Counted from the first letter of the stretch, positions 24,134 to 34,188 are shown. The stretch is 64,000 nucleotides of DNA from an uncultured bacterium (GCA_947383145.1 CANDCH010000010.1:1-64000), one strand, 5' to 3'. The notes: a model not told the origin generated them from the sequence alone. Translations and numbers: made by a program.

Positions 24134-24962
24134 CGGAAAGGCCCTGGCGGCCAAATTGAAGGGAGAGGTCCGCGCCCGGGCGGAGGCCCTGCCCAGGAAG
24201 CCCGGCCTTGCGGTGGTTCTGGTGGGGGACGACCCCGCCTCCCGGGTGTATGTGACCAGCAAGCGGAAGGACTGCGAGGAGTGCGGCTTTTACAGCGAGG
24301 AATACGCCCTCCCGGCGGAGACAACCCAGAAGGAGCTGCTGGACCTGGTGGCGGGGCTCAACGGCCGGGAGGAAATCGACGGCATTCTGGTCCAGCTGCC
24401 CCTGCCCGGGGGGCTGGACGAGCGGGAGGTGCTGCTGGCCATCGACCCGGCCAAGGACGTGGACTGCTTCCACCCCTATAATGTGGGCCAGCTCACCATC
24501 GGCGCGCCGGTGTTTCAGCCCTGCACCCCCGGCGGCGTGATGGAGATGCTTCGGGCGTATGGCGTCGATCCGGCGGGGAAGCGGTGCGTGGTGCTGGGCC
24601 GGTCCAACATTGTGGGCAAGCCCATGGCGCTGCTGCTGCTCCACGCCCACGGCACGGTGGCGGTGTGCCACTCCAGGACGCCGGACCTGAAGGAACTGGC
24701 GGCGTCTGCGGACATCCTGGTGTCCGCCGTGGGCAAGGCCGGACTGGTGACGGCGGATATGGTAAAGGAGGGCGCGGTGGTGATCGACGTGGCCATGAAC
24801 CGCAACGAGGCGGGCAGGCTGTGCGGCGACGTGCGCTTTGAGGAGGCGGCGGAAAGGGCGGCTTACATCACCCCGGTTCCCGGCGGGGTGGGGCCCATGA
24901 CAAGGGCCATGCTGATGAAAAACACTCTGACGGCGGCTATGCTGCACCAGGGCGTGAGGTAA
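24114..24962 (+). CDS. folD: Bifunctional methylene-THF dehydrogenase/cyclohydrolase FolD
   Basis: 282 residues from ATG 24114 (AAGGAGG upstream, within lgt); the longer frame upstream is an lgt shadow. Interconverts methylene-, methenyl- and formyl-THF using NADP. Seen: [13 protein letters not shown] (catalytic Lys region), [22 protein letters not shown], nucleotide-binding [14 protein letters not shown] and [10 protein letters not shown]. Confidence 0.97.
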   Translation: MAATLIDGKALAAKLKGEVRARAEALPRKPGLAVVLVGDDPASRVYVTSKRKDCEECGFYSEEYALPAETTQKELLDLVAGLNGREEIDGILVQLPLPGGLDEREVLLAIDPAKDVDCFHPYNVGQLTIGAPVFQPCTPGGVMEMLRAYGVDPAGKRCVVLGRSNIVGKPMALLLLHAHGTVAVCHSRTPDLKELAASADILVSAVGKAGLVTADMVKEGAVVIDVAMNRNEAGRLCGDVRFEEAAERAAYITPVPGGVGPMTRAMLMKNTLTAAMLHQGVR

Positions 24963-24966
24963 AAAA

Positions 24967-24996
24967 AGCGTCCAGCCGGAATTCCGGCTGGACGCT
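24967..24996. terminator. Bidirectional terminator between folD and vanZ-like gene
   Basis: AGCGTCCAGCCGGAA followed directly by its perfect complement, flanked by A7 and T5; serves both converging genes. Confidence 0.93.
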
Positions 24997-25001
24997 TTTT
25001 G

Positions 25002-25568
25002 TCAGGAACGGAGCGCGGCGGTCTGCCTGGGCAGGAGGACCTGGACGGGGAGGGAGAGCAGCGCCCCGGCCAGCACACCCAGAAAATTGAGGAAGATGTC
25101 GTCCACGTCGAAGCTGCGCCCGGTGAAGGGCTGGAGCAGTTCCACAGCCAGGATGAGGGCCAGCCCGGCAGGCAGCACCCGCAGCCCCCGGAGCCGTTCC
25201 CAGAGCAGGGGGGCCAGGAACCCGAAGGGGACCAGCATGAGCACATTGCCCGCTATCATGGCCCACACCCAGTTTCCGGCGATATAGGTGCCTTGGACGA
25301 TCTCCAATAGGGTGGAGTTGAACTCATAGCGGCTAATCACCCCGGGAATAACGCGGAAGGGGAGGAAGGTGAGGGAAAACACCGCGCAGAGGTACAGCGC
25401 GAACAGGGCCAAGCCGGCCTCATGGGGGACGGACCTTCGGGTGAGGGTCCCCCCGCGGCACAAAAGATACCGAACAATCAGGAACAGGGCGGTCCCGGCC
25501 AGCAGGGCGGGCAGTTGTTCCCGGGCGAAGGAGAGGGCGTAGTCAACGAGCATGGACAGCATGGGCAA
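25002..25568 (-). CDS. VanZ-like family membrane protein
   Basis: 188 residues with four to five hydrophobic segments. The middle (VFSLTFLPFRVIP, then PFGFLAPLLW and FDVDDIFLNFLGVLAG) matches the VanZ-like family, which is linked to teicoplanin tolerance in enterococci but mostly of unknown function. Stands alone, converging with folD. Confidence 0.85.
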   Translation of the reverse strand: MPMLSMLVDYALSFAREQLPALLAGTALFLIVRYLLCRGGTLTRRSVPHEAGLALFALYLCAVFSLTFLPFRVIPGVISRYEFNSTLLEIVQGTYIAGNWVWAMIAGNVLMLVPFGFLAPLLWERLRGLRVLPAGLALILAVELLQPFTGRSFDVDDIFLNFLGVLAGALLSLPVQVLLPRQTAALRS

Positions 25569-25625
25569 ACCTCCTTTTTCCTAACGATACCAGAAAAATT
25601 TTAAGAAAAAGGGAAGATTCCCTTG

Positions 25626-26273
25626 TTATTTGTTGAATTCGGTTTTTGCGTATTTGCACCAGGGGGACAGGGTGCAGTTCCCGCACATGGCCTTCCGGGC
25701 GGTGCACACCGCCCGTCCGTGGAGCACCATTCGGTGGCAGAAGTTGTTGGACTCCTCCGGCGGCAGGATTTTGCGCAGCTGGGCCTCCACCTTGGCGGGG
25801 TCCTTGGTGCCGTCGGTGAGCCCCAGCCGCCCGGTGATGCGGATGCAGTGGGTGTCCGCCACCACCACGCCGGGGGCGCCGTGCACATCCCCCAAAATCA
25901 GGTTGGCGGTCTTGCGGCCCACCCCGGGCAGCCGCAGCAGGTCCTCCATGGTGTCCGGCACCTTCCCGCCGTACTCGGAAAGCAGCGTCTGGGCGCACAG
26001 CACCAGGTCCCGGCTCTTGCCCCGGAAGAAGCCGCAGGAGTGGATGTACCGGCCCACCTCCTCCGGGTCCGCCTGGGAGAAGCTCTCCAGGGAAGGGAAG
26101 CGGGCGAACAGGGCGGGGGTGACCTTGTTCACCCGCTCGTCGGTGCACTGTGCGGACAGCCGCACGGCGAATAAGAGCTCGTAGTCCTTTTCGTATTGCA
26201 AAGAGCACAGGGAGTCTGGGTACAGTTCCTTCAGCGCCTCCACAATGGCGCGCACGTCGGATTTGGTCGTCAT
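25626..26273 (-). CDS. nth: Endonuclease III (DNA glycosylase/AP lyase)
   Basis: 215 residues from ATG 26273 (GAGGTGAG upstream; the longer frame to 26408 overlaps the glyA promoter). Removes oxidised pyrimidines. Seen: helix-hairpin-helix LPGVGRKTANLILGD with the catalytic Lys, Asp in VVADTHCIR, and the C-terminal 4Fe-4S motif C-x6-C-x2-C-x5-C in CTARKAMCGNCTLSPWC. Divergent from glyA. Confidence 0.96.
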   Translation of the reverse strand: MTTKSDVRAIVEALKELYPDSLCSLQYEKDYELLFAVRLSAQCTDERVNKVTPALFARFPSLESFSQADPEEVGRYIHSCGFFRGKSRDLVLCAQTLLSEYGGKVPDTMEDLLRLPGVGRKTANLILGDVHGAPGVVVADTHCIRITGRLGLTDGTKDPAKVEAQLRKILPPEESNNFCHRMVLHGRAVCTARKAMCGNCTLSPWCKYAKTEFNK

Positions 26274-26344
26274 TTGTCTCACCTCATTGGTAAGGATAAC
26301 ACAAACTGCGGGAAAAAGCGACCCCGTTTTTTTCTTCCAGCCAG

Positions 26345-26373
26345 TTGTGTTTTTGGAGAAAACGGGATATAAT
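26345..26373 (+). promoter_or_regulatory. Sigma-A promoter of glyA
   Basis: TTGTGT, 17-bp spacer, consensus TATAAT at 26368-26373, 34 bp before the glyA ATG. Confidence 0.75.
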
Positions 26374-26406
26374 GGGTGGACTAAACTTTGAAAGGCGGAG
26401 ACAGAC

Positions 26407-27657
26407 ATGGTTTTGGACTATATTGATTTTGTGGCCCGGCACGACCCCGAGGTGGGCGCGGCCATCCAGGCGGAGTACCGGCGCCAGTGTGACAACATTG
26501 AGCTCATCGCGTCGGAGAACATCGTGTCCGAGGCGGTGCTGGCCGCCATGGGCAGCGTGCTCACCAACAAGTACGCCGAGGGCTATCCCGGCAAGCGGTA
26601 TTACGGCGGGTGCCAGTGCGTGGACGTGGCGGAGAACCTGGCGATTGACCGGGCGTGCAGGCTGTTTGGCGCGAAGTTTGCCAACGTGCAGCCCCACTCC
26701 GGGGCCCAGGCCAACTACGCCGTCTATATGGCCCTGTGCCAGCCGGGGGACACCGTGCTGGGCATGAACCTGGACCACGGCGGGCACCTCACCCACGGCA
26801 GCCCGGTGAACTACTCCGGCAAGTATTTTAAAATGGCGTCCTACGGCGTCAACGAGGAGACCGGCGTCATCGACTACGACGAGGTGGAGCGCATCGCCAA
26901 GGAGTGCAGGCCCCGCATGATTATCGCGGGGGCGTCCGCCTATCCCCGGATCATCGACTTCCGGCGGTTCCGCGCCATCGCCGACGAGGTGGGGGCCTAC
27001 CTGTGGGTGGACATGGCCCACATCGCCGGCCTGGTGGCGGCGGGGCTCCATCCCTCCCCCGTGCCCTACGCCCACGTCACCTCCACCACCACTCACAAAA
27101 CCCTCCGGGGCCCCCGGGGCGGCCTGCTGCTCACCAACGACGAGGATCTGGCCAAGAAGCTCAACTCCGCCATCTTCCCCGGCTCCCAGGGCGGCCCGCT
27201 GATGCATGTCATCGCCGCCAAGGCGGTGGCCCTGGGCGAGGCCCTCACCCCCGAGTTCAAGGCGTACCAGGGGCAGATCGTGAAGAACTCCGCCGCCCTG
27301 GCGGAAGGGCTGACCCGCCGGGGCATGAAGCTGGTGTCCGGCGGCACGGACAACCACCTGTCCCTCATCGACCTGCGGGACATGGGCGATTTGACCGGCA
27401 AGGAGCTGGAGCGCCGCCTGGACGAGGTGCGCATCACCGCCAACAAGAACAAGGTGCCCGGCGATCCCCGCTCCCCCTTCCAGACCAGCGGCCTGCGGGT
27501 GGGCAGCCCCGCCGTCACCAGCCGCGGCTTTGTGGAGGCGGATATGGACCAGGTGGCGGAGTATATCGCCCTGGCCGCCGCCGATTTCGAGACCAAGGCG
27601 GACTATATCCGGGAAGGCGTGGGCGCGCTCACCGCCAAGTATCCCATCTACCGCTGA
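26407..27657 (+). CDS. glyA: Serine hydroxymethyltransferase
   Basis: 416 residues, normal length. PLP enzyme converting serine and THF to glycine and methylene-THF, feeding FolD chemistry nearby. Seen: [13 protein letters not shown], the PLP lysine 231 in [24 protein letters not shown]. Stop overlaps the start of the next gene (TGATG). Confidence 0.97.
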   Translation: MVLDYIDFVARHDPEVGAAIQAEYRRQCDNIELIASENIVSEAVLAAMGSVLTNKYAEGYPGKRYYGGCQCVDVAENLAIDRACRLFGAKFANVQPHSGAQANYAVYMALCQPGDTVLGMNLDHGGHLTHGSPVNYSGKYFKMASYGVNEETGVIDYDEVERIAKECRPRMIIAGASAYPRIIDFRRFRAIADEVGAYLWVDMAHIAGLVAAGLHPSPVPYAHVTSTTTHKTLRGPRGGLLLTNDEDLAKKLNSAIFPGSQGGPLMHVIAAKAVALGEALTPEFKAYQGQIVKNSAALAEGLTRRGMKLVSGGTDNHLSLIDLRDMGDLTGKELERRLDEVRITANKNKVPGDPRSPFQTSGLRVGSPAVTSRGFVEADMDQVAEYIALAAADFETKADYIREGVGALTAKYPIYR

Positions 27658-27917
27658 TGTCCCCAAAGCCCAAATCAGAGCTGACAGCCATTCCCGGCGT
27701 GGGAAAGAACATGGCCGCCCATCTGAACGCCCTGGGCATTGCGCGCCTGGACGATTTGAAGGGCAGGGACCCGGAGGCGCTGTATGCCCAGGAGTGCGCC
27801 CGGGAGGGCTGCGCGGTGGACCGCTGCGTGCTGTATGTCTACCGGCTGGCGGTGGCCTACGCCGAGGGCCGGATTGAGACTCCGGAACAGCTCAAGTGGT
27901 GGAATTGGAAGGACTGA
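27657..27917 (+). CDS. Cdd1-like helix-hairpin-helix protein
   Basis: 86 residues; ATG 27657 overlaps the glyA stop. N-terminal helix-hairpin-helix ELTAIPGVGKNMAAHLNALG followed by the conserved pattern of the Cdd1 ('pathogenicity locus') family ending in PEQLKWWNWKD. Probably binds DNA; true role unknown. Co-translated with glyA. Confidence 0.8.
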   Translation: MSPKPKSELTAIPGVGKNMAAHLNALGIARLDDLKGRDPEALYAQECAREGCAVDRCVLYVYRLAVAYAEGRIETPEQLKWWNWKD

Positions 27918-27978
27918 GACCAGCTGCCCCGGCAGGGTTCTGCCGGGGCGCCGCCTTTCGGCCCGGAGAGGAGGCGCC

Positions 27979-28395
27979 GTGAACAAGGAGTATTTTGCTC
28001 AGGAACTGGCCCGCCGCTTTCCGGAGCACCGGGCGGCGTATGAGGACCACCTGCGGGCCTATGGAGAGGTGCTGGGCCATGTGTTTTTCTGCGAAATCAA
28101 CCCGGTCCTGTCCGGCCTGCTGCGGGAAAACCGGGACAGCGCCGGGATTCGGAGGTACATGGACTTCCTCGAAGAAATGTACCGGGAAGGGGACGCAGAC
28201 GTGCGGAACATCGTCCAGGTGACCATTCTGGAGTACCTGGGGGACGATGAAGCGGTGCTGCGCGGCGCCTTCGAATATTTTTCGGAGGCGCTGATGGAGG
28301 CGTCCCGGGAGGTGGAGGCGGGCTGGGGGCGCAGGGAAATCCGCCTCTATCGGAAAAATGGACGGATGCGCTATGAATGGAAGCCGCCGCGCTGA
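27979..28395 (+). CDS. Hypothetical acidic helical protein
   Basis: 138 residues from GTG 27979 (GGAGAGGAGG upstream; the longer frame is an overlap of the previous gene). Repeated helical, Glu/Arg-rich composition (YMDFLEEMYREGD, NIVQVTILEYLGDDE) with no signal peptide. I do not recognise a family. A CCCCGGCAG/CTGCCGGGG hairpin at about 27929-27952 separates it from the preceding gene and may partly terminate glyA transcription. Confidence 0.65.
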   Translation: MNKEYFAQELARRFPEHRAAYEDHLRAYGEVLGHVFFCEINPVLSGLLRENRDSAGIRRYMDFLEEMYREGDADVRNIVQVTILEYLGDDEAVLRGAFEYFSEALMEASREVEAGWGRREIRLYRKNGRMRYEWKPPR

Positions 28396-28406
28396 CAAAG
28401 GCCGTC

Positions 28407-28435
28407 TTGCGAACACTTGTATAATGTGATACAAT
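28407..28435 (+). promoter_or_regulatory. Sigma-A promoter of rarA
   Basis: TTGCGA, 17-bp spacer, TACAAT (28430-28435); start about 20 bp before the ATG at 28458, preceded by AAAGGAGG. Confidence 0.65.
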
Positions 28436-28457
28436 CAGGCGAAAGGAGGGATTGCGC

Positions 28458-29735
28458 ATGTACCAGCCCCTGGCGGACCGCATCCGCCCCCAGACCCTGG
28501 AGGAGGTGCTGGGACAGAGCCATATTTTGGGACAGGACGGCCTGCTCCGCCGGGTGATCGACAGCGGGAAGATTCCCAATATGGTGTTTTACGGCCCCTC
28601 CGGCACCGGCAAGACCACCGTGGCCAATATCATCGCCCAGCGGTCGGGCCGGACCCTGCGGCGGCTCAACGCCACCACCGCCTCCCTGGCGGACATCCGG
28701 GAGGTGATGGACCAGGTGGGCACCTTGCTGGCCCCCAACGGCGTCCTGCTCTACCTGGACGAGATTCAGTACTTCAATAAAAAGCAGCAGCAGTCCCTTC
28801 TGGAGTTCATTGAGAACGGCAAGATCACCCTCATCGCCTCCACCACGGAGAACCCCTACTTCACCATCTTCAACGCCATCCTGTCCCGGTCCACCGTGTT
28901 TGAGTTTAAAATGCTGACGGCGGAGGATATCCTGCCCGCGGTGGACAGGGGAATCGCGTTACAGGCCGTGGAGCTGGGGGTTGAGGCCGCCTGTGAGGAC
29001 GGGGTGCGGGAGCATCTGGCCGCCTCCTGCGGAGGGGATGTGCGCAAGGCCCTCAACGCCGTGGAGCTTCTGATGACCGCAAGCCGCATCCGGGACGGGG
29101 CGCTCACCATCACCCTGGAGGACGCGAAGCTGGTCGCCCAGCGGTCCGCCATGCGGTATGACCGGGACGGGGACGATCACTTTGACATCGCTTCGGCGCT
29201 GATGAAGTCCATGCGGGGCTCCGACCCGGACGGCGCCCTCCACTACCTGGCCCGCCTGTTGGAGGCGGGGGACATGCTCACCGCCATCCGTCGGATTCTG
29301 TGCTCCGCCAGCGAGGACGTCGGCATGGCCTATCCCCAGGCCGCGGCCATTGTCAAATCCTGCGTGGACAGCGCACTCCAGCTGGGCCTGCCCGAGGCGC
29401 GGCTCCCGCTGGCGCAGGCGGTGATCCTTCTGGCCACCGCCCCCAAGTCCAACAGCGTGCTCAACGCCATTGACGCCGCCCTGGCGGACGTCCGGGCGGG
29501 GCGGACGGGGGGCTATCCCCGCCACCTCCAGAATGTCCACGCCGACGGCGCGGGCTTTGAGCGGGAGCAGGGCTATCTCTACCCCCACAGCTATCCGGGC
29601 CACTGGGTGGAGCAGCAGTACCTGCCCGACGCCATCAGGGACCGCGTGTACTATGAGTACGGCCCCAACAAGACGGAGCAGGCGGCCAAGGCGTACTGGG
29701 ATAAGATCAAGCATCCGATGAAGGAGGGCGGCTGA
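28458..29735 (+). CDS. rarA: Replication-associated recombination protein RarA (MgsA) AAA ATPase
   Basis: 425 residues. Clamp-loader-like ATPase acting at stalled forks. Start ATG 28458 with AAAGGAGG upstream. Seen: YQPLADRIRPQTLEEVLGQ, Walker A YGPSGTGKTTVAN, Walker B LLYLDEIQYF, sensor 1 STTENPYF, and the C-terminal tetramerisation part ending in YWDKIKHPMK. Followed at 1 bp by the DUF951 gene. Confidence 0.95.
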   Translation: MYQPLADRIRPQTLEEVLGQSHILGQDGLLRRVIDSGKIPNMVFYGPSGTGKTTVANIIAQRSGRTLRRLNATTASLADIREVMDQVGTLLAPNGVLLYLDEIQYFNKKQQQSLLEFIENGKITLIASTTENPYFTIFNAILSRSTVFEFKMLTAEDILPAVDRGIALQAVELGVEAACEDGVREHLAASCGGDVRKALNAVELLMTASRIRDGALTITLEDAKLVAQRSAMRYDRDGDDHFDIASALMKSMRGSDPDGALHYLARLLEAGDMLTAIRRILCSASEDVGMAYPQAAAIVKSCVDSALQLGLPEARLPLAQAVILLATAPKSNSVLNAIDAALADVRAGRTGGYPRHLQNVHADGAGFEREQGYLYPHSYPGHWVEQQYLPDAIRDRVYYEYGPNKTEQAAKAYWDKIKHPMKEGG

Positions 29736-29736
29736 T

Positions 29737-29934
29737 ATGCCCATGGATATTCGGACCGGCGACGTGCTGGAGCTGAAAAAAACCCACCCCTGCGGCAGCA
29801 GGGAGTGGAGGGTGCTCCGGGTGGGGATGGATTTTAAGCTGAAATGCATGGGCTGCGGCCACGAGGTGATGACGCCCCGGGCCAAGGCGGAAAAGTCCGT
29901 CAAGAAAGTAAAACGGGAGGGTCAGGCCTTATGA
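29737..29934 (+). CDS. DUF951 domain protein
   Basis: 65 residues. MDIRTGDVLELKKTHPCGS and KCMGCGHEVMTPR match the whole DUF951 family, whose cysteines suggest a small zinc-binding OB-like fold. Function unknown. Sits between rarA and hisC with overlapping or 1-bp junctions on both sides, so it is part of their operon. Confidence 0.92.
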   Translation: MPMDIRTGDVLELKKTHPCGSREWRVLRVGMDFKLKCMGCGHEVMTPRAKAEKSVKKVKREGQAL

Positions 29935-30983
29935 ATCGGTATTGGAGCAAGCGAATTCAAACTATTGTCCCTTACACCCCCGGTGAGCAGCCCAAAGACC
30001 GCAAGTTTATCAAGCTGAACACCAACGAGTGCCCTTATCCGCCCTCGCCCAGGGCGGTTGAGGCCATCCGGGCGGCGGGAGAGAGCCTGCGGCTCTATCC
30101 GGACCCGGAGTGCGCGGACCTGCGCTCCGCCATCGCGGAGCGGGAGGGGCTGGAGCCCGGCCAGGTGTTCTGCGGCAACGGGTCCGACGAGGTGCTGGCC
30201 TTTGCCTTTCAGGCGTTTTTCAACCCGGACCGGGAGGTGGTGTTTCCACGGATCACCTACAGTTTTTACCCGGTGTACACCGACTTTTTCGGCCTGAGGC
30301 GGCGGGAGGTCCCCATGAATCCCGACTTTTCCGACCCCATTGACCTTCTGTGCGGGGATAACGGCGGGGTGGTGCTGGCCAACCCCAACGCCCCCACCGG
30401 CATCGCCGTGGGCCTGGACACGGTGGAAAAGCTGCTGAAGGCCAATCCCGATGTGGTGGTGATCGTGGACGAGGCGTACATCGACTTTGGCGCGGACAGC
30501 GCCGTGGGGCTCATCCGGCGCTACCCAAACCTTCTGGTGGTTCAGACTACCTCCAAGTCCCGGGCGCTGGCGGGGCTGCGGGTGGGCTGGGCCATGGGGG
30601 AGCGGGGGCTGATCGACGGCCTGCGCTGCGTGCGGGACTCCGTCAACTCCTACACGGTGGACCGGCTGGCTCAGGCTGGGGCGGCGGCGGCTGTGAGGGA
30701 TGAGGACTATTTCCAGTCCATCCGCCGCCGGGTGACGGATACCCGCCGCCGGACCGAGGAGACATTGAAGGAAATGGGCTTCATCGTGCTTCCGTCTCAG
30801 GCGAATTTCCTGTTTGCGCGCCATCCGGGCCGAGCGGGAAAGGACCTGCTGGACGGCCTGCGGGAGCGGGGAATTCTGGTGCGCTGGTGGGATAATCCGG
30901 AAATTCGGGACTGGCTGCGCATCAGCATCGGAACCGACGGGGAGATGGCGGCGCTGGCCGCGGCCCTGAAGGAGCTGGTATAG
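29931..30983 (+). CDS. hisC: Histidinol-phosphate aminotransferase-like enzyme
   Basis: 350 residues from ATG 29931, overlapping the DUF951 stop by 4 bp. Fold-type-I PLP aminotransferase: LNTNECPYPPSP, Asp180 in VDEAYIDF, PLP lysine 209 in TTSKSRALAGLRVG, and the C-terminal WLRISIGT. It transaminates histidinol phosphate in histidine synthesis, but there are no other his genes in the window, so an aromatic or other imidazole substrate cannot be excluded. Confidence 0.88.
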   Translation: MNRYWSKRIQTIVPYTPGEQPKDRKFIKLNTNECPYPPSPRAVEAIRAAGESLRLYPDPECADLRSAIAEREGLEPGQVFCGNGSDEVLAFAFQAFFNPDREVVFPRITYSFYPVYTDFFGLRRREVPMNPDFSDPIDLLCGDNGGVVLANPNAPTGIAVGLDTVEKLLKANPDVVVIVDEAYIDFGADSAVGLIRRYPNLLVVQTTSKSRALAGLRVGWAMGERGLIDGLRCVRDSVNSYTVDRLAQAGAAAAVRDEDYFQSIRRRVTDTRRRTEETLKEMGFIVLPSQANFLFARHPGRAGKDLLDGLRERGILVRWWDNPEIRDWLRISIGTDGEMAALAAALKELV

Positions 30984-30997
30984 ACAGGGGCGGCAAA

Positions 30998-31025
30998 GCG
31001 GCCTGACGGGGGACCGTCAGGCCGC
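30998..31025 (+). terminator. Terminator after hisC
   Basis: GCGGCCTGACGG/CCGTCAGGCCGC stem followed by TTTTTATTTTG. Confidence 0.95.
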
Positions 31026-31114
31026 TTTTTATTTTGCCTGGGACGGGCTTCGGCTTTTTTTGAGGGCGGGGAGGGCTATAATCTGAGTCAGACCGACGGG
31101 AGGAGGGCCGCCCT

Positions 31115-31948
31115 GTGACAGTGGTATACATAGATATCCTGTTTTTGCTGAACCTCACCGCCAACTACCTGCTGCTGCTGGCGGCGGGACGGATGGCGGG
31201 GGCGGCGCTGGCACGCCCCCGCATTGGGCTGGGGGCCGGAGCCGGGGCGCTGTACGCCGCGCTGGTGTTTCTGCCTGGGCTGGAGTGGCTGGCGGGCTGG
31301 CCCTGCAAGCTGGGGGCGGGAGTGCTGATGGCCCTCATCGCCTACGGCGGGGAGCGGTATCTCCTGCGTGTGACCGTGCTGTTTTTCGGGGCGTCCGCCG
31401 CCCTGGCGGGAGCGGTGCTGGGGCTGGAGCTTCTGGGAAACGTATCGCTGACGGTAAAAAACGGGGTGTTTTACACTCCTGTGGATGTGCGGCTGCTGCT
31501 GTTGCTGTTTGTGGCGTGCTATTTTGCGCTCTCCCTGTTTTTCCGCCGGGTGGGGGCTCCGGCCGGCGGGCTGTGCCGGCTGGAGATTGCGTTGGACGGC
31601 GGCAGCGCGTCCCTGTCCGCCCTGCGGGACACCGGCCACACCCTCACAGATCCGGCAGACAACCGCCCGGTGGTGGTGGCCTATGTCCAGAGCCTGGCCG
31701 GACTGCTGCCCCCCTGGGCGGACTGCGGAGACCCCATCCGCTCTGTGGAGCGGTGCCACGCCGCCGGCTCCCGTCAGGCCCGGCTGGTGCCCTATCGGGC
31801 GGTGGGGGTGGACTGCGGGATGCTGCTGGCCCTGCGGGCCCGGCAGGTCACCGTGGACGGGAGGCCCCAGGGGCGGATGCTGGTGGCGCTGTCCCCCACG
31901 CCGCTGGACGGGGAGGGCCGGTATCAGGCGCTGATTGGAGGAATATGA
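31115..31948 (+). CDS. spoIIGA: Sigma-E processing peptidase SpoIIGA
   Basis: 277 residues from GTG 31115 with GGGAGGAGG upstream. Membrane aspartic peptidase of the mother cell that cleaves pro-sigma-E at the sporulation septum. N-terminal half: about five membrane helices ([12 protein letters not shown] at the start). C-terminal half: the aspartic-protease [11 protein letters not shown] motif. Directly followed by sigE with a 1-bp gap, as in Bacillus. Confidence 0.94.
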   Translation: MTVVYIDILFLLNLTANYLLLLAAGRMAGAALARPRIGLGAGAGALYAALVFLPGLEWLAGWPCKLGAGVLMALIAYGGERYLLRVTVLFFGASAALAGAVLGLELLGNVSLTVKNGVFYTPVDVRLLLLLFVACYFALSLFFRRVGAPAGGLCRLEIALDGGSASLSALRDTGHTLTDPADNRPVVVAYVQSLAGLLPPWADCGDPIRSVERCHAAGSRQARLVPYRAVGVDCGMLLALRARQVTVDGRPQGRMLVALSPTPLDGEGRYQALIGGI

Positions 31949-31949
31949 C

Positions 31950-32675
31950 ATGCTGTTGACCAATACATATATCCGGCTGTGCCGCCTGCTGGACCGGCTG
32001 GGGATCGGGCCGCACGGGACGGTCCACTACATCGGCGGCAGCGACACCCTGCCCGCGCCCCTGACCCGGGAGGAGGAGGGGCGCCTGCTGGCCCAGCTGG
32101 AGGGGGAGGGCGAGGACCGCCGGTCGGCCAGGGCTCTGCTCATTGAGCACAACCTGAGGCTGGTGGTCTATATCGCCCGCCGGTTTGAAAACACGGGGGT
32201 GGGCATCGAGGACCTGATCTCCATCGGCACCATCGGCCTGATCAAGGCGGTGGAGACCTATAAGCCGGCCAAAAACATCAAGCTGGCCACCTATGCCTCC
32301 CGATGCATTGAGAACGAAATCCTGATGTATCTGCGGAAAAACGCCAACCGCCGGGGCGAGGTATCCCTTGACGAGCCGCTGAATACCGACTGGGACGGCA
32401 ACGAGCTGCTGCTGTCCGACGTGCTGGGGACCGACAGCGACAGCATCGAGAAGCCCATTGAGGACGACGTGGACCGGGACCTGCTGTTTACCGCCGTCAG
32501 CCGCCTGTCGGAGCGTGAGCGCACCATTATCACCATGCGCTTTGGCCTGGACGGGCGCCGGGAGCGCACCCAGAAAGAGGTGGCCGACCAGCTGGGCATC
32601 AGCCAGTCGTACATCTCCCGCCTGGAAAAGCGTATCATCGACCGGCTGAAAAAGGAGATCCTGCGGATGATGTAG
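31950..32675 (+). CDS. sigE: Sporulation sigma factor SigE
   Basis: 241 residues from ATG 31950 (GGAGGAATATGAC upstream). Mother-cell sigma factor made as an inactive precursor; the pro-region ends near [14 protein letters not shown], matching the SpoIIGA cut region of the family. Region 2 ([17 protein letters not shown]) and region 4 HTH ([18 protein letters not shown]) are intact. Confidence 0.96.
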   Translation: MLLTNTYIRLCRLLDRLGIGPHGTVHYIGGSDTLPAPLTREEEGRLLAQLEGEGEDRRSARALLIEHNLRLVVYIARRFENTGVGIEDLISIGTIGLIKAVETYKPAKNIKLATYASRCIENEILMYLRKNANRRGEVSLDEPLNTDWDGNELLLSDVLGTDSDSIEKPIEDDVDRDLLFTAVSRLSERERTIITMRFGLDGRRERTQKEVADQLGISQSYISRLEKRIIDRLKKEILRMM

Positions 32676-32813
32676 CCCTTTGCGCACAGTATAAAAAATT
32701 CCATCGAAAGCGGTCTGACGATAAAAAATATAGCCCGCCCTGCCGCCGTATGAAAGAGCCTCCATCGGAAATACTGATTTTGAATCCATTCCGATATAGC
32801 GAGGTGTTCTGCG

Positions 32814-33584
32814 GTGCAGGGAAAGGTGGAGATCTGCGGGGTCAATACGGCCAAGCTGAAGGTGCTGAAGAGCGAGGAGAGCATGGAACTGCTCCGCCGG
32901 GCCAGGGCGGGGGATATGGCGGCGCGCGAGGAGCTGATCTCAGGCAATTTGAGGCTGGTGCTGTCCGTGATCCAGAAGTTTTCCGGCAGGGGAGAGAACG
33001 TGGACGATCTGTTTCAGGTGGGCTGCATCGGCCTGATTAAAGCGATTGATAATTTTAACATTGACATGGATGTGCGGTTTTCCACCTATGGCGTGCCCAT
33101 GATTGTGGGGGAAATCCGCCGCTATCTCAGGGACAACAGCGCCATCCGGGTGTCCCGGTCGGTGCGGGACACCGCTTACCGGGTGCTTCAGGCCAAGGAA
33201 AAGTATATGGCGGAGCACCAGAAAGAGCCCACGGTGGATGAGATTGCCAAGCTGCTGGACCTGCGCCGGGAGGACGTGGTGATGGCGCTGGACGCGGTGG
33301 TGGACCCGGTATCTCTGTTCGAACCGGTGTATTCGGACGGCGGCGACACGGTGTGCGTCATGGATCAGGTGAAGGATAAAAAGAATACCGATGAGGCATG
33401 GCTGGAGCACATCGCGTTGGGAGACGCCATCAGCAAGCTGGACGAACGGGAGCGGCGCATTCTGGCTCTGCGTTTTTTTCAGGGCAAGACCCAGATGGAG
33501 GTGTCCGCCGAGGTGGGGATATCTCAGGCGCAGGTCTCCCGGCTGGAAAAAAACGCCTTAAACCGAATTCGGAAGGAGCTGTAG
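32814..33584 (+). CDS. sigG: Sporulation sigma factor SigG
   Basis: 256 residues from GTG 32814. Late forespore sigma factor. The N-terminus KVEICGVNTAKLKVL is diagnostic for SigG; region 2 LFQVGCIGLIKAIDNF and region 4 TQMEVSAEVGISQAQVSR follow. The 138-bp gap after sigE, holding a poorly defined promoter, agrees with sigG being transcribed separately in the forespore. Confidence 0.96.
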   Translation: MQGKVEICGVNTAKLKVLKSEESMELLRRARAGDMAAREELISGNLRLVLSVIQKFSGRGENVDDLFQVGCIGLIKAIDNFNIDMDVRFSTYGVPMIVGEIRRYLRDNSAIRVSRSVRDTAYRVLQAKEKYMAEHQKEPTVDEIAKLLDLRREDVVMALDAVVDPVSLFEPVYSDGGDTVCVMDQVKDKKNTDEAWLEHIALGDAISKLDERERRILALRFFQGKTQMEVSAEVGISQAQVSRLEKNALNRIRKEL

Positions 33585-33656
33585 GGCGGCATTCCGCCCC
33601 CGGTTGGACAGTGCGGCCGGGAGGTTGAGGTTTGGGAGCCTATTTAGAAGCGCAAG

Positions 33657-33722
33657 TCAATTGAACAGTGTCGATTTGCCGGAGTTCGGTTACCCCAAAA
33701 GGGCAATCGTTTTTTCCGCCAT
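33657..33722 (-). pseudogene. FeoB N-terminal remnant with nonsense codon
   Basis: From ATG 33722 (GGAGGCGG upstream) the minus strand reads MAEKTIALLG, stop, PNSGKSTLFN, stop. This is the start of the ferrous-iron transporter FeoB, ending in its G1 GTPase loop; the stop TAA stands where the family has Gln (CAA). Homology ends abruptly after LFN at the TGA, with no further feoB sequence nearby. Confidence 0.7.
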
Positions 33723-34025
33723 GCTGCGCCGCCTCCGCCATGATTTTTTCAGATTCCGCCTTGTTGATCGCAACCATCGTGTCCCTGGCATATACGAGCG
33801 TAAAGATTCATTTTAATATACGTCCTTCTGCCTTTTGGCGGGACAATTTGTGGTTCAATGGGAGAGTGGATACCAGTTTTGCGCGCGCTCGCAGCGGCAA
33901 AAAAGCCGGTCTGGTGCCGTGCACCTCTATTTGAAAAGGGCACCCTGCGCCTCGTCGGAGCAAAGTCCGCTTGGCGACCTTTCCGCCTGTGGCGAAAACT
34001 GAGCCCGCTCCCTTGCTCCTCCTCT

Positions 34026-34053
34026 CCCCACAAAGTCTGGCGGCTTTGCGGGG
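34026..34053. repeat. Palindromic hairpin repeat, copy 1
   Basis: Arms CCCCACAAAG (34026-34035) and CTTTGCGGGG (34044-34053). The same arms and flanks (CCTCC before, CCCC after) occur at 40452-40482, suggesting a dispersed palindromic element. Confidence 0.65.
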
Positions 34054-34188
34054 CCCCCATCGCCGTGTTCCCCGAACGGTGTTCCTGTCCCTGACAGCGT
34101 CAGCGGCGTTGCCTCGCTCGCTCCCAGCAGCGGGAGGTCGTAGCGGTATCCCATCCAGACGGTCATTCAGTTGTTTCGGGCAAAGAAA

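Noticed and set aside
20459..24262. 1267-codon minus-strand frame opposite yfmF-yfmH-lgt
   Set aside because: Antisense shadow of three recognised genes; composition (His/Gln/Arg/Pro rich) is typical of GC-driven false frames.
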